NCBI GenBank assembly: GCA_026874595.1
Contig: CM049311.1
Coordinates: forward strand, 8,035,676 to 8,099,675
Length of the DNA: 64,000 nucleotides
Direction of reading: 5' to 3'
Source: Sipunculus nudus
Lineage: Eukaryota; Annelida; Sipuncula; Golfingiida; Sipunculidae
Shown: positions 36,340 to 48,592 of the stretch, piece by piece
Layout: every line of letters begins with the position of its first letter
How positions within the stretch are numbered: the first letter of the stretch is position 1
Notes under the pieces: generated by a model
What the model saw: only the letters and a program-made list of their open reading frames with translations
Databases searched by the model: none
Told to the model about the DNA's origin: nothing
Position numbers and translations under genes: made by a program

Positions 36340-37698
36340 GATTTCTTTCAGCTTTCTAAACTAAAAAGCTGAAATCCTTATGTGTGCATGATATGAAAAT
36401 TATATAAACAGAGCTCACATAAAACAAAAGTGAAATGGTCCAAGTTGGGCAAAATTTAAGGTACTAATTTTATATTTATACTAATAACTTATAAAATTTA
36501 AAAAATTCAGAACTAATTTTGGGTATTCAATTGAATCTTAATTAAATGATCTTACATCACTGACAAAAAATCTCTAGCTTCAGCAAGCCCCTTGTAAAGG
36601 GAGTAAATATATTTCTTGATTTTTTACAAAGTGCATTATGTTTGGGCCCATAACTTAAAACAATTACGCAATTCTGACATCATTTCTGGCATGTGCACAG
36701 AGAATGTATAGAAAAACAGGTATACTATATATGTTTAAAGTCAGATCAGTGGTTTTGATATTAGGCAGTACTGAAGTGTAACAATTGGTTTTTAATTGAC
36801 AAATGAAGTTTTTCATTAATATCTCAAAGGTTTTAAGTCCTAGTGACCAAATTCTTGGCATGATAGGGGATTTTGGAGACATCTAATTGTATGCCAAATT
36901 TTATGAACTGAGAGCTTAAGCTGGGGAGCTGAGCTCTTGCAAACTGCATAACACTATCTTGATGTAAACAATATGTTACATGGTGCTTGAAAACGTAAAT
37001 AAAATCTACAGTTTTTTATCAACTGGTTTCAAATTTTTGGTGTTAACTGACAAAATGCTAACAAAAACATGCTGAGAAAATTAAATCCACAGTACTTACA
37101 GGAAAAAAACGTGCCATGGTCAAAGTAAGGCAAAATTTAAGGTACCAATTTTTTATTTTTGTTAATATTTTAAAAAATTTAAAAGATTTTGATCTAATTT
37201 TGGGTATACAATTTAATTTTGATTAATTAAAGTTATATTACTTGAAAAAAAGTCCATAGCTTTAACAAGTTTTGTGTTAAGTGATCAAATATCTTTCCTG
37301 ATTTTTTACAAAATGCATTATATTCTGGGCAATTACTTTCTTAAATTATATAATACAGACAATTTCAGGCATGTACATAGGAACTATATAGAGGAATATT
37401 TATGGTAAATATGAGGAAAAACAGATGAGTGGTTTTGATATTAGGCAGCCCTGAAGTGTGAAAATAGGTTTTTAATAAAAAATTGAGGTTTTTCCTTAAT
37501 TTCTCAAAGGAACAAAGTCGCAAAGACCCAGTTTTCGGCTTGGTAGGAGATCTTGGGGATACTAACACTATGTCGATTTTTAGGTCCTAGGTCTTACGGT
37601 TTCAAAACGTGCCACATCTACGGACGGACGGATGGACGGACGATGGTCAATGGACCACGACTATAGCTCAGATGACTTATAGTCAGCTGAGCTAAAAA
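36340..37698 (+). repeat. Long interspersed repeat, copy c, in akirin intron 3
   Basis: Two units of about 0.7 kb, with CGTGCCATGG at 37110 and a degraded partner near 36428. Right end GGACGGACGGATGGACGGAC then TAGTCAGCTGAGCTAAAAA. Oriented opposite to akirin. Confidence 0.72.
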
Positions 37699-38107
37699 CA
37701 TAAAAAAAAAAAAATAAATTTGATGTCTTGGACAAACATGCCCATTGTTTATAATGAACAAAATGAATATTTCCCACAAGGCTTCTGTAAAGTGTATTAA
37801 CATGCAATGTCCACACTACTTTTTTTATCATGGTATTTTGAACAGTATTCACCACACCAGTATTAAATGGCTTATGCCATTCTCCATTGAAAATGAACGC
37901 CTACATCTCGAGTCATACAATAAGTAATGAATTGGAAATAAGTGGAATATATATACATACAATACATACCAGTAAATGGAAATGTCACCAAGCTCTGCTT
38001 GTTTTGTTACATGTTTGGACAGACCATTATGTCACTGTTTCTGTACTACCCTCTTGTTCTTGGGCAAGGGTGACAAGAATTTAAGAATACAACTAAAGAG
38101 TACTTAC

Positions 38108-38179
38108 AACTTGCTGACGACTCTGAGAACCTCTTGTGAATCTGATCATGGTTGAATTTAAGGAAAGCTTCATATTGTT
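38108..38179 (-). CDS. akirin: Akirin, coding exon 3
   Basis: A 72-bp exon between acceptor TTTTTTCCAG and donor GTAAGTACTC. It encodes EQYEAFLKFNHDQIHKRF followed by Ser/Glu residues, the conserved C-terminal helix of akirins. Entry and exit phases (1 and 1) match the neighbouring exons exactly. The flanking intron 2 carries a minisatellite about 40 bp upstream of the acceptor on the coding strand. Confidence 0.92.
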
Positions 38180-38220
38180 CTGGAAAAAAAATCACTGCCT
38201 TTTTAGAATTATGCCCACAT

Positions 38221-38680
38221 GACTATTTCCTCATTTATAACGAGAATGATACTCACATGACAAATTTCTATTCATTTGTAATGAGAATGATACCCTCATG
38301 ACTATTTCCTCATTTAATAACCAGAATGATACCCACATGACTATTTCCTCATTTATAACGAGAACGATACCCACATGAAAAAGTTTTATTCATTTGTAAT
38401 GAGAATGATACCCACAGGACTATTTCCTCATTTGTAATGAGAATGACACTGATACCCACATGACTATTTTCTCATTTATAACGAGAATGATACCCACATG
38501 ACTATTTCCTCATTTAAAATGAGAATGATACCCATGAAAAATTTTTATTCATTTGTAATGAGAATGATACAGATACCCACAAGACTGTTTCCTCATTTGT
38601 AATGAGAATGATACCCACATGAATATTTCCTCATTTATAAAGAGAACCATACATATATGACTATTTCCTCATTTGTTATG
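38221..38680 (+). repeat. Minisatellite in akirin intron 2 (about 12 units of 36-47 bp)
   Basis: Units read GACTATTTCCTCATTTATAA then CGAGAATGATACCCACAT, most often 38 bp. A second form has GAAAAATTTTTATTCATTTG, and some units carry a short GATAC insert. Unit types alternate irregularly. Spacers are not unique and units vary, so it is not a CRISPR array. Confidence 0.88.
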
Positions 38681-40286
38681 TTGTTGTCAGGCGACTCCTT
38701 TGTGGTCGAGTCTGGGAAATGTCAAGTTTTAGAGTTCATTAGGAGTCTGGAACCATGCCCAGTGTATCCTAAGGGGGGATCATGTTAAATATATCCTCAT
38801 AAATCATGCAGAATTCATTTCAGGAGATTTTTACAGCTGCAAAATTGATCAGTGTACTTCCCCATGACAAAGTCTGCCCAAGTAGCACAGACATGTTCCA
38901 ATGCAAGAACTTGGAATATACATGTCAGAATAATATCCACAATGACCATTTTTCCTTTTCATTTGTAACTAGTATTACATCCACAGACCTACTTCTTGAT
39001 TTGAATGAGAACTGTAGTATGTCTGGCAAAAAAATGCCACAGTATCATCCATAGATGTATGGTAGACCCCTTTTAAAATCAATCCTTTCCACTGAAGCAT
39101 TCACTGACTGGTTAGTTACACAAGTTGTTTTTTTTTTTGTGAATTTTTACTACAGACAGAATGGCATAGACAGTTGTGAAATTCCACAATTACTAGAGAT
39201 AATTTTGAAGGACTTGTAAATAAGATTTTGTTTGAAGAATTGTGAGGGAAGTACATGTAAATGTTGAAAGGATCAACAGGCACTGGTGACATCTAGTGGC
39301 GGAGCCTTAAAGACAAAGTTCTTGAACCCAATGGTTCAGAGTTGGAATTTCCATTGTAACAGGAGATGTCATTTGACTGTGAGTCTGTGACCAACAGCCA
39401 GAGTCAAGTTTATCATACAGACTTCAGACTGAGCAGGTGGCCTACTGCTGGTATGTATGTGCTGGTTAACTGTGCATGTGTGAATAAGTAAATGGTAACG
39501 TTATGTCCCCCTGGATCCACAATTCCCCATAAATGTATCATTTCAATAATGGCATAGGACATTGTAAAAATGTGGCTTTGCACCTCCCGAAATTTTAACT
39601 GGGACTAGCATTGGCACATATAATTCATTTCCTTGCAGAAACTACAAATTTATCAAGAAAAGATCATTTATTTCAGGTTTTTGTAGTATTAGGAACATGT
39701 CTGCCAAAATCCATCTTAGATAACATCTTCCTTTGCAGCTAATATACAGCCAAATATACAGAATACAGTCAAAGCCAAAGTGAACAGTTGCAGATATAAG
39801 TTTAAACTCCATTTTGACCAGTCAGGCCTCCTGGTATTTATAGTGGAACCAGTCTTAAATATTTTAATTTTAAAACAGCTTGAAATCAAAATATACATGG
39901 TCCAATTTTATGTTGTTTTATAAATGGCACAATTGAATGAACAATAGGATATTTTATACATGAAGAAGAGGTATCAGAGTGTAAGCTGTAAAACTGTTAC
40001 CATGCTAATAAATGGATGGACTATGAAAGACCAGCACTTATTCATCAGAGGTAAGTTGCAAATTTACTGATTTTCATGCAGTATTATGAATAGTAAGACA
40101 CTGATTTTTTTCATAATCGTCTCAGTCAATCTTAATGAATAATTCCAAAGATTGAGCTCCATAACAGGACAACCATTATCTGTTTTTTGAGGCTAATGTA
40201 TAGGCACTTGCTCACTGGCTCTGCATGTACCATCTATTTGTAAGACACATAAGTGTCTTGGCCAGAGTGAAAGAATAAATACAAAC
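38681..40286 (-). other. Akirin intron 2, remaining part
   Basis: No repeat family or additional exon recognised. Confidence 0.5.
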
Positions 40287-40586
40287 CTGCGAGTTTGCAA
40301 TTGAGCACTTTGTCATATTCTTCTTTTATCTGCTGTTCCCGTTCTTTCAGCAATCGTTCACATACCATGCCCACTTGTCGGAAGGTGAAGATAGGTGCGT
40401 CTTTCTTACTCGGTGACAGGGCACCAAAAAGCTTCTGTTGGCCTGTAACATTGTCTGCTACCCCCGTCATATCCACAGGAGGGGGGCTCGAGCTTGGCAT
40501 TGGGGGACTTGGGCTGTTTGGGTATTGTAAGGCTTTCCTGCGCTGGATTCTCTTAATTTCAGCACTTATGTTGGCAGCTATTTGCT
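40287..40586 (-). CDS. akirin: Akirin, coding exon 2
   Basis: A 300-bp exon between acceptor TTTGTTTGTAG and donor GTTTGTATTT. It completes Glu-60 and encodes EQIAANISAEIKRIQRRKAL, then a Pro/Ser-rich linker, then IFTFRQVGMVCERLLKEREQ and EEYDKVLNCKLA, the most conserved block of akirins. The phase is 1 on both sides. The linker is less conserved, as in the family generally. Confidence 0.95.
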
Positions 40587-43500
40587 CTACAAACAAAAAC
40601 AAGAAACAATTAATCAGCAACACAAATTCACCACAGAATCATTTACCAGCCTGCAGGCTGAAAAGTACAATCACTTTCATGGTAAGTCCACCATCATACT
40701 GCCACATTCAAAATACACACCAAGCTCATCCACAGCATTATATTTAAGAATTACATACAGGGATAGATGCACTATTCCCTCCTGTGCAAAAGAAGTATGG
40801 TCACAGTTACTGTGTTTTTACTGTGTGTGTGTGTTTGCTCAGCATCTCAACAACATGAAAATACACAAGATGCACACTTTAGAACTTATCATTATAATTC
40901 AAGATAGGCTTCAACTTAACATCATGTAAAATAATTTCAAAATGATATCTATAATTCTAGGTTTGCGCTGAAAGAAAGATGTCTGAAACAAACACCAAAT
41001 TCTTGATACCAACTGATAGCAATTATTATGCTTTAAACAGAATTCACAGAATGATGTCTGTAACTAGTTGACATTAATACCCTATTCAACTGGCATACAG
41101 TTTGTGCAAGCAAAAAGATGCGTAGAACAAGAATGTAAATAACTATAAAACATCGGACACAAAGCCTTGCACAGAATGAGTGCATACAAGGACCCTTAAA
41201 CTACAAAAATATCAATTGCACAATACACATTCACTCCATTTCTTAAGCCCCCATGCCAGGGGATAAGCCTTTTTAAGCACAGAGTTACTAAGGCTGGGTC
41301 AGTTATGTACCTAATACCTAGCCAGGTATCAATGGTATGGGATGCAGTCAACCGATACACTATAATGGTATTATTGAAAGTATAATTAAATACCCCGTAA
41401 ATATTCTGAAAGGCTGCCAGATGGTCTATAACTAGAGCGCTAATGTGCTTATATAAATACAGGCTTCCTGGTTAAGGCAGCTGAATTCCTCACTTTCACA
41501 GGAGCATGCAACACTTTTGATCATAAGTGAAAGGCTTGTCAAACCTTGCTAATTGAAGCTCAATACACAGTGCAATACAAACATCCAACACTTGGAAACC
41601 TGACATTTTCAGACTTCACAGGACTTGTAATTCATGGGCCTCAAAAGAAACCTGTATATTTCTCAGCTGTTGTGTTTCTATTGATAGTTTCAAATGTGTA
41701 CCACACCTGCCTGGCTGTGTTTGCACTCAGCATGTATCAAAACATGAAAATTCTAATAAAATCCATATGACAAGATCTGCCAACAACTAAAGTTCTCTCT
41801 GAAAGTTCTTCAGAAAATAAAGATAAGAACAATTTGACCTGACATCAGCATTGTGGTGTTATATTGTGTACAGGTGCACCTGTCTCTGCCAAGTTCAGAA
41901 ACAACTGACCTATCAAGGCTATCTTCAACAAAGGTTATTGTGCACAGCATAGTAAAATGGATGAAAGCAAACCAATGGTTTATGGTTGAAAATTACTTTG
42001 TGAACAGGGTACATCTCTATCAGTAGCAGCACACTTTCTTTTGGTACCGGTATTGATCCTGCAGTGAACATGCATCTTGGTAAAGCGCAAAGAGATTTTA
42101 AGGAGTGGAGACAACAAATCTGTAACAATAAGCATTTGCTTCCGCTATACCCCACTTGGTCCAACAACTTTGTTTAGCAGATATTTCAAACGAGCCGTAA
42201 GTGCATTTGCAGCTTAATATTATGTACATATAAATAAATATGTTGCTCACTTATTCCCAAGAATAAATCCTTATGACGCTAATCTGTGGTACTCAGAACT
42301 GCCACATGCAAGGGAAGAGGAATTCACAAAGTGTGACAAAAGCAAAACAAAATTTCGGTAGATGCAAATTAACAGCTTAAAATTGAAGAAAAGTAATTAG
42401 TGAATACTGCTAATCGATCTCATATTGATTGTTGTTAAGGAAATATGGTTGGCTTGTGGGTAGATGGATGGAACATTTCATCAGCGTTTTGCCAGAAATG
42501 CACGCCATGTTTCTGTAGATGTATGAAAGGGCATTTGTGAATCAATGCTTTCTCCACCTTTTCGTGCTTAGAAAAGCTCCAGTTACTCAGTCATCAGTTC
42601 CTTAGAATCAAATAGTCTGTGAAAGAATATTGTGTCACAAGTGTTTGAAACTAGATCTTTTCCACTCATCTGCAGCTGAACCACTTCCAGTAAGTGGTAC
42701 ATCCAAATTTTTTGTTGGCAGTGGTTGACTGAGCCTTGAGTGTAACAGACTGTTATTCATATAGTACACAAAGAACTCATACTGCAACAGTTTCCCCCCC
42801 ATGCATCGGATCGTGTTGTCTAACCGACTTTTGCTAAACCGAGTAAAGTTGTTAAATGAATGGCAAACAGTCCAATATACTGTGGTTGCCTTTTTATTCG
42901 CGAGGGTTTTAAATTCACAATACTTGTGAATGTGAAATAATCATGAACATAAATCCCTCGAGAATAAGATGCCCCATCAACTAAGACGACCTCTGAAAAC
43001 AGCCTGATTAGCAACCATATTGGTGCCTGATTTTGGGAATGGCCCATGCATTAGCCGTACACACAGACTGTGATACATTTCAACTGTGATACAAGTTCTA
43101 ATTTAATGACTGAACCAGAAATTAATTAGGAATTGTAGGTTTTTTTTCTATACTATACAGATCCTGCTTTACTTATATTTTAAAGGTTCTCGCCCATTGC
43201 AAATATAAACCCTTGTGAAATGTTCAAAATAGGTGGCAAAATTTCAGCCTCGTGAAAACAAAGCCAACCACAGTATAGTTCTGTCACAACCAATCACAAC
43301 TGTGCTGTACTCAGCATATGAAAACCCATTTAAGACATTTAAAAGGGTTGATCCTATTGATCAATCAAAAATTGGGATTTTGACATTCTGACCAGCTTAA
43401 ACAAAATTCTGTTATTCCATTTTCTGGTACTTCTGAAAACAAGTCACTTATCATCTGAAAGAAAATTTAGAGCCAGTATCCATGTTAAATATATGTCAAT

Positions 43501-43950
43501 ATTGAAACAAAACAAGCAGCTATTACAAACAGTTACTACATAATCAAGAATACTGATTATCTTGTTCCTGACTTAAGAATTATATACACAGACTTAAAGT
43601 CTGGACATAGAGCATAGCCATCAAGCGACCTGTTTAGATGGTCACCCCGAGACCTTTAAAACTGACAATACTCAATAGTGACAGCGAGTGCCACAGGCCA
43701 TTGACCCACAGGGTGGTCGTGATTGCAAAAAGATGACTGAAAAATTCAGACAATTGTTTAACATCAATACCAAATACCAACAAGACTGTCTTCTTGGGAA
43801 TTACTTTTAACAGGTAAATTTAACAAACTGCATCATAATCATGACCAAAGCTAAACAGAAAAGCGACCATTTGAAGTGTCATCCCCGCAAGTGTCAGTGG
43901 GGGTCCATTGACACCGGTCTACTGAGCGACAGGAAGAGACTCATATTTAC
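40587..43950 (-). other. Akirin intron 1
   Basis: A 3.4-kb GT-AG intron (donor GTAAATAT, acceptor TTTGTTTGTAG). No repeat family of the surrounding window and no further exon recognised. Confidence 0.6.
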
Positions 43951-44128
43951 CACTTGTAATCCTAGGAAGCACTTCTCCAAACGGGGAATTATTTTGACTG
44001 GAACTAGTTGTTGGCGTGGATGGTGAAACTGTCATAGGTATGCATCTTCTTCGCTTTGGAGACCTGGTTGAAGGGCTGTGCAATGGGTCGAATTCCAAGC
44101 TGCGTTTCAATGTTGCTCCACAAGCCAT
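43951..44128 (-). CDS. akirin: Akirin, coding exon 1 with start codon
   Basis: Akirin is a small nuclear cofactor that bridges transcription factors (NF-kB/Relish and Twist in other animals) to chromatin remodellers in immune and developmental gene expression. The start gives [20 protein letters not shown], the invariant akirin N-terminus, and residues 24-29 (PKRRRC) form the nuclear localisation signal. The exon ends after one base of codon 60. The assembled protein of four exons (561 bp with stop) is 186 aa, normal for the family, with no frameshift or premature stop. The gene is divergent from SHPRH. Family assignment is from recognised sequence; the immune role is family knowledge. Confidence 0.96.
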
Positions 44129-44787
44129 TGCAACAAAGGTAAGTTTGAACTCAAATAATTTCCAAATGGAAGGAACAAGAAGTTCACTATGTTGCCTGTT
44201 GGCAAGAATATTATCAACTGATTAGTTTTGCATATACTGAATTCAACAGAATATTCCCTGTTTGTCGATGATTCCAGATTTTGAGACGTTTCGTCTGGAT
44301 ATCCCCAACGGTTAGAATCACAATCAAGCCTCGGATTGGCTAATTTGACCCTCACGAGCGAACCCAAACTTCCTGTGCAAAGACGCTGCGCAATGGACAC
44401 AAAAATGTCACTGAATAGGGAAAAGCTTAGATCAACTGTATTTTAGGGAAAACAGTGCACATGTTAGCGGCTGTAGATAATCGTGAGTACTTGTGTAGTA
44501 TTTTATGATATAATGTATAAAGGTAGCTGTATCAGTGTGAAATTTCTTTTCAACCGTTGACGTTTTCGTGATTATCCAAATATCGCTCACTTGTGGCCTG
44601 AGGACCATAATTTACGTGTCTTTTAATTATGATCTCCTTCCCCTTTTTTGATGATTTGACTGTTTACATTTTGGTTGGTTGATTCGCTTTTAGTAAGAGA
44701 TCATAATGGTCCTTATGCTGTGTGGACCTTTACATAAAAATATATACACTTAAAATGTGTTCAAATACAACATAAAAATAAGGCAGG
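44129..44787. promoter_or_regulatory. Akirin upstream region
   Basis: 5' flank of akirin. On the minus strand a CCAAT box lies near 44342 (TTAGCCAATCCGAGG). No TATA element is obvious. The transcription start is not defined. Confidence 0.35.
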
Positions 44788-46528
44788 CCTTATTTCCACT
44801 CCCCGGGAGTGGAAATAAGGAATGCTTATTTCCATTTGGAATGCTTAAGGAATGCTTATTTCCACTCCCCCTGGGGGAGTGGTAATAAGGTTTGCTTATT
44901 TCCACTTCCCCTCATAATAAAGGCTGGTGCAGTGTATAAGTATTCTGGGAAGTATAAGAAGTATTTCTTGTAAAAAGAATTTTTGCGAATGTGCATTATA
45001 GTTTATTTATACACTTTACAATATTGAGTCATTATAGGTTCATCTATATAGCCTATATAGTTTAACATTTAAACTTAAAAAAGGTTTCAGTTTTTACATT
45101 GTAATGCATTTCAAAATGAAATTGTTACTTTATAAAACATAAATTTAAAACATATATATGACCTGCTAGAATAAAACTTGTGGTTAAATTACCATGTATA
45201 TTCAAATGGATACCAGTCGATTCGTCACCACAGTCATTTCGTCACCAATTTACATGCGGTACCAAATGGTCAATTCGTCACCAATATTTTGTATGATAAA
45301 ATGTTATCTATTACAATTAAAATTAAAACACACAATGATACCTATACTGAAAAGTTTGTTTGGTTGTTGATTCTTTTAATTAACGGCTCAGGATACACCA
45401 TGCAAGGAGTGGATTACATATAAATACAAACATTGCGCAGCATGGCCAACTGGCCGCCAATGGTATTCAGGGCTATTTACGTCACTGCTCACTGCAAAAG
45501 ATTCCCTCACGGCAGCCCGCTTGAAATGTTCTTTTATTTCACACACGCAGGTGTTTTCGTTAAATAAAATCCACGTCCACACTTGACACAGAGAAACAAG
45601 TCACCAAAAGAACTTTCTAAAATCTTAAATGGCCTTTGCAGAGTATAAAAGTTTTTTTTTTTTTTTTTGCAGTAACTATTTTCCCAGCCATATTTCATTC
45701 TTCTGTCAATCAATATTCTGTTCTTCTGTCATTCCCTGTGCATTTGAATTGCTGATTTTAAGAACGTGCCCGGCCAAGTCCAGCCTGTTGCATTTTGACG
45801 TTCACTTCGTCACCAATTTCCTTTGGTGACGAAATGACTGTGGTGACAAAACGACTGGTTCCCATTCAAATTTCTGGCCAGATTTTTAAAGACAAATAAA
45901 ATGTATATTTTTCTGCAAATCGTTAAATGTTGTCAGTAAGTTTGTTTCAGAATTTTAAAGGTTTATATATTAGGCATGGGAGTAGCTTAAATAGGGTGGG
46001 AAATGTTTTGACAAAACTTGTTTCCTTGCTTTGTCCTTATCAGTTGCTTGTTAGCACCTAATCAGTAGGGCCAGTCTAGATTCTGTGTCTCTAAATCATT
46101 TATCAATGCCCGGACTGTGTTGCCATGTCTTGGCTTAGTGCACAGGTAAAGCTTAGACAGTTGCAGAAGACCAAACACTCTGGTTTGCAACTTCATGAAT
46201 TTATCTGACCGCTAGCTGATTTTATCCAAAACAATCTCAGTGGCTCGTCTGTGATGTCAGAATAAGTGAACTTTGTCTGAAAGAAAAACTAGAACTACAA
46301 AGAACCATAGGATCCAAACATATTAGAGTAATTAAAGACCATTGTCATCAGTGTTGGACATTACAGCCTACAGGTATGACAAATAACTAACTTCTATTAC
46401 TTTCTGTACATCCCACAGGGCTAATGAAAGTGAATTTCTTAATTTGCAAATATTTAACTTTTCTATTATATATAGGGTGTGGAAATAAGTATTCTTTATT
46501 TAAACTTCCAGGGGGAGTGGAAATAAGC
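44788..46528. mobile_element. Foldback/MITE-like element with CTTATTTCCACTCCC ends
   Basis: Left side: a near-perfect 33-bp palindrome at 44788-44820 (CCTTATTTCCACT, then CCCCGGG, then AGTGGAAATAAGG) and further TTATTTCCACTCCCC copies to about 44915. Right side: GGGGGAGTGGAAATAAGC at 46511-46528 plus a partial copy near 46482. The ends are inverted relative to each other. The interior is AT-rich and holds a second foldback element at 45212-45859. It could instead be several independent small insertions. Confidence 0.45.
45212..45859. mobile_element. MITE with about 36-bp terminal inverted repeats
   Basis: The left terminus (45212-45247) reads ACCAGTCGATTCGTCACC then ACAGTCATTTCGTCACCAA. The right terminus (45823-45859) is its reverse complement with about two mismatches. 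Inner half-copies of TTCGTCACCAAT lie near 45273 and 45806. No transposase frame; about 650 bp long. A poly-T run lies at 45651-45669. The 81-aa and 66-aa frames inside are not genes. Confidence 0.75.
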
Positions 46529-47880
46529 ACTTCCTAAAAATAATAGGTATTCCTTTGTTATGTCTTTTAATCATTGTATTAATATTATTACTTCAACTAA
46601 AAGGTACCTATTCACATACCAGGTATAAATATAAACTTAATTTATTTTACGTTGATGGTATAACTAGTTATAATAACTAATACAAGGCACTCTCAATGGC
46701 TCGGATTTGAAATTGGACTCTCATTGGTCGCCAGCATCAAATCAAACGTGTCAACTGAGTACCAAAAGAAATCCTGATATGAACTGCCTGATGTTGGACA
46801 CTTTTTTGAGGCAGACCTTCCTGCGACCCCCCTCACATGACCTGGTATGCTTGAGTGGTTGCTTTGTGCAGCCTGTGATGGCAAAGCGTGGTCGCACGTA
46901 GCCAAGGCCTCACAGGCAGTACTGACCTAGTATGTGATAGATGGAAAGAAAATGTTAACCGAATTCGCCTCAGGAGTGGTATACATTGTGCACTTCATTC
47001 TAAGTTATTAACAAATCATCCCTATGTGATTATTGTATTTTCATTACAGCGCTCTCACACGCATTCTTTCATTGCAATGGAACATGGTTATCATCAAAGA
47101 CGCCGTAAAACTCTGATGTTGATTGACATTACTCAGTGGTGTCGGTACTTAGGCTAATTAACAGTAGCATGGTTGCAAAAACGCACGCTAAACAAATGTG
47201 TAAGAACAAACGAAGGTTTCATAATTGAAAGAATAGAAAATAATGGGGTCAGTGCTTAACCAAAGCTAAGCAAAACCTTGTGATTACACGGTGGACTTTA
47301 CTAGTATCGGTCATGTCATGTGACACCGTAGGCTCAGGCCAGGTTTGCACGAAGCCAAATAATCCAGGCAGGAAAATTCAGGGAAAATTGCTAGTTACAC
47401 GGGATGTTATAGGGGTGTCGCACGAAGCACGCCGCTTTTTTATCGTTTTCATCCCTTGACTTGAAGAAAATGGGAGGTAAATGACTCCCAACTGTCAAGC
47501 ATACATACTTCTTTAAAATGGCATTTCTTGATTTTCTATATAGACTGCTGGTGCAACACTAAATGGCACTGCTTTTTAGTTGTGAGGCACACACATTGGG
47601 AAATTGTGCTTCCATTTGTGTGCAACACTGTTTCCACATAAGGTATTTTTGTACGCTGGAAGGGGATTCACATACACACTAATTGACTTATGAGACGATG
47701 CATATCTAACATGTGTATCCATTATCTTAATGACCTTTCCTACCACAGTGCAGATTACCATTTTAATGACCATACTTATTGTTTTGTGTCTATACTAAAT
47801 TATATCCTGGTTTTGCTTGTCTTAAGCATGCTCCCTTTAATGTGGAAACATATTAAGGACATAGGTGAAAAAAAATAATA
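46529..47880. other. No gene recognised
   Basis: Several short overlapping frames on both strands (46693-47157, 47576-47878), none with a recognised domain. Confidence 0.4.
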
Positions 47881-48030
47881 GCCTGCCTGGGTAATATAGC
47901 ATACTGCCTTGGCAGATTATTATTTTGATCAGGCAGTATAACTGCGCAAATCATCATGTTTCCTTGACAATATGTTATCTGCCCGGGAGGAATAATATTC
48001 CACCTTCGCCCTGGCGAAATAATAATATAA
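47881..48030 (+). repeat. Diverged outlying copy of the 48.35-kb repeat
   Basis: CTGCCTGGGTAATATAGCAT, CTGCCTTGGCAGATTATTAT, CTGCCCGGGAGGAATAATAT and CGCCCTGGCGAAATAATAAT recur with imperfect 22-bp style spacing, in the same wording as 48357-48590. Confidence 0.55.
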
Positions 48031-48356
48031 GCAACAAAAATATTGCAGTTTCTCTTCATTAGACAAAGGAACTGACAATAAATCAGTTCATCCTTTTCTT
48101 TGATATTGACCTTGTTTATTTTATAGTCTGACCAATAATTATTCAGTGGTTATGTGCTAAACACAAAAGTATATGAGTAAATCCCAGATTAAAATGTAGA
48201 TGAATAATTTCCGTTCAATCCATTTTACTAGACAGAAATGTTAGTAAAACGTGTAGTGTGCTGTTGAGTCCTGGATGTGTATCTTATTTGTACACCTCTT
48301 TTTGAGATATTGGCCCAGGGGCCTAACTTTGGCCTTCATCTCTTGGATAGTTTGTT

Positions 48357-48592
48357 ATTTCGCTCAGGGGAAATAGTAATCTGCCCTGGAGAAATAAGGG
48401 TGTTCCAACACGGGGTAATAGTGATCCGCCTGGACGAAATAGTAATATGCCCTGGCAAAATAAGAGTTTTCCGACACGGCAAAATAGTTATCCACCTAGG
48501 CCAAATATTAATCTGCCCTGGCAAAATAAGAGTGCTCTGACTGGGCAAAATATCAATCTGTGCGGGTGGAAAAAAATTTGGCCCAGGTGGAT
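48357..48592 (+). repeat. 22-bp/66-bp tandem repeat with an in-frame 22-residue reading
   Basis: Units such as CGCTCAGGGGAAATAGTAAT, CTGCCCTGGAGAAATAAG and CGACACGGCAAAATAGTTAT form a 66-bp higher-order unit of three subunits. Because 66 is a multiple of three, one frame (48277-48540) stays open and reads ICPGKIRVFRHGKIVIHLGQ repeatedly. No signal peptide or known domain, so coding is not supported. Confidence 0.7.

Noticed and set aside
38221-38680. Possible CRISPR-like repeat-spacer array
   Set aside because: Units are contiguous and variable without unique spacers, in the intron of an animal gene.
40295-40929. Plus-strand frames over akirin exon 2
   Set aside because: Antisense to a well-supported exon; no similarity of their own.
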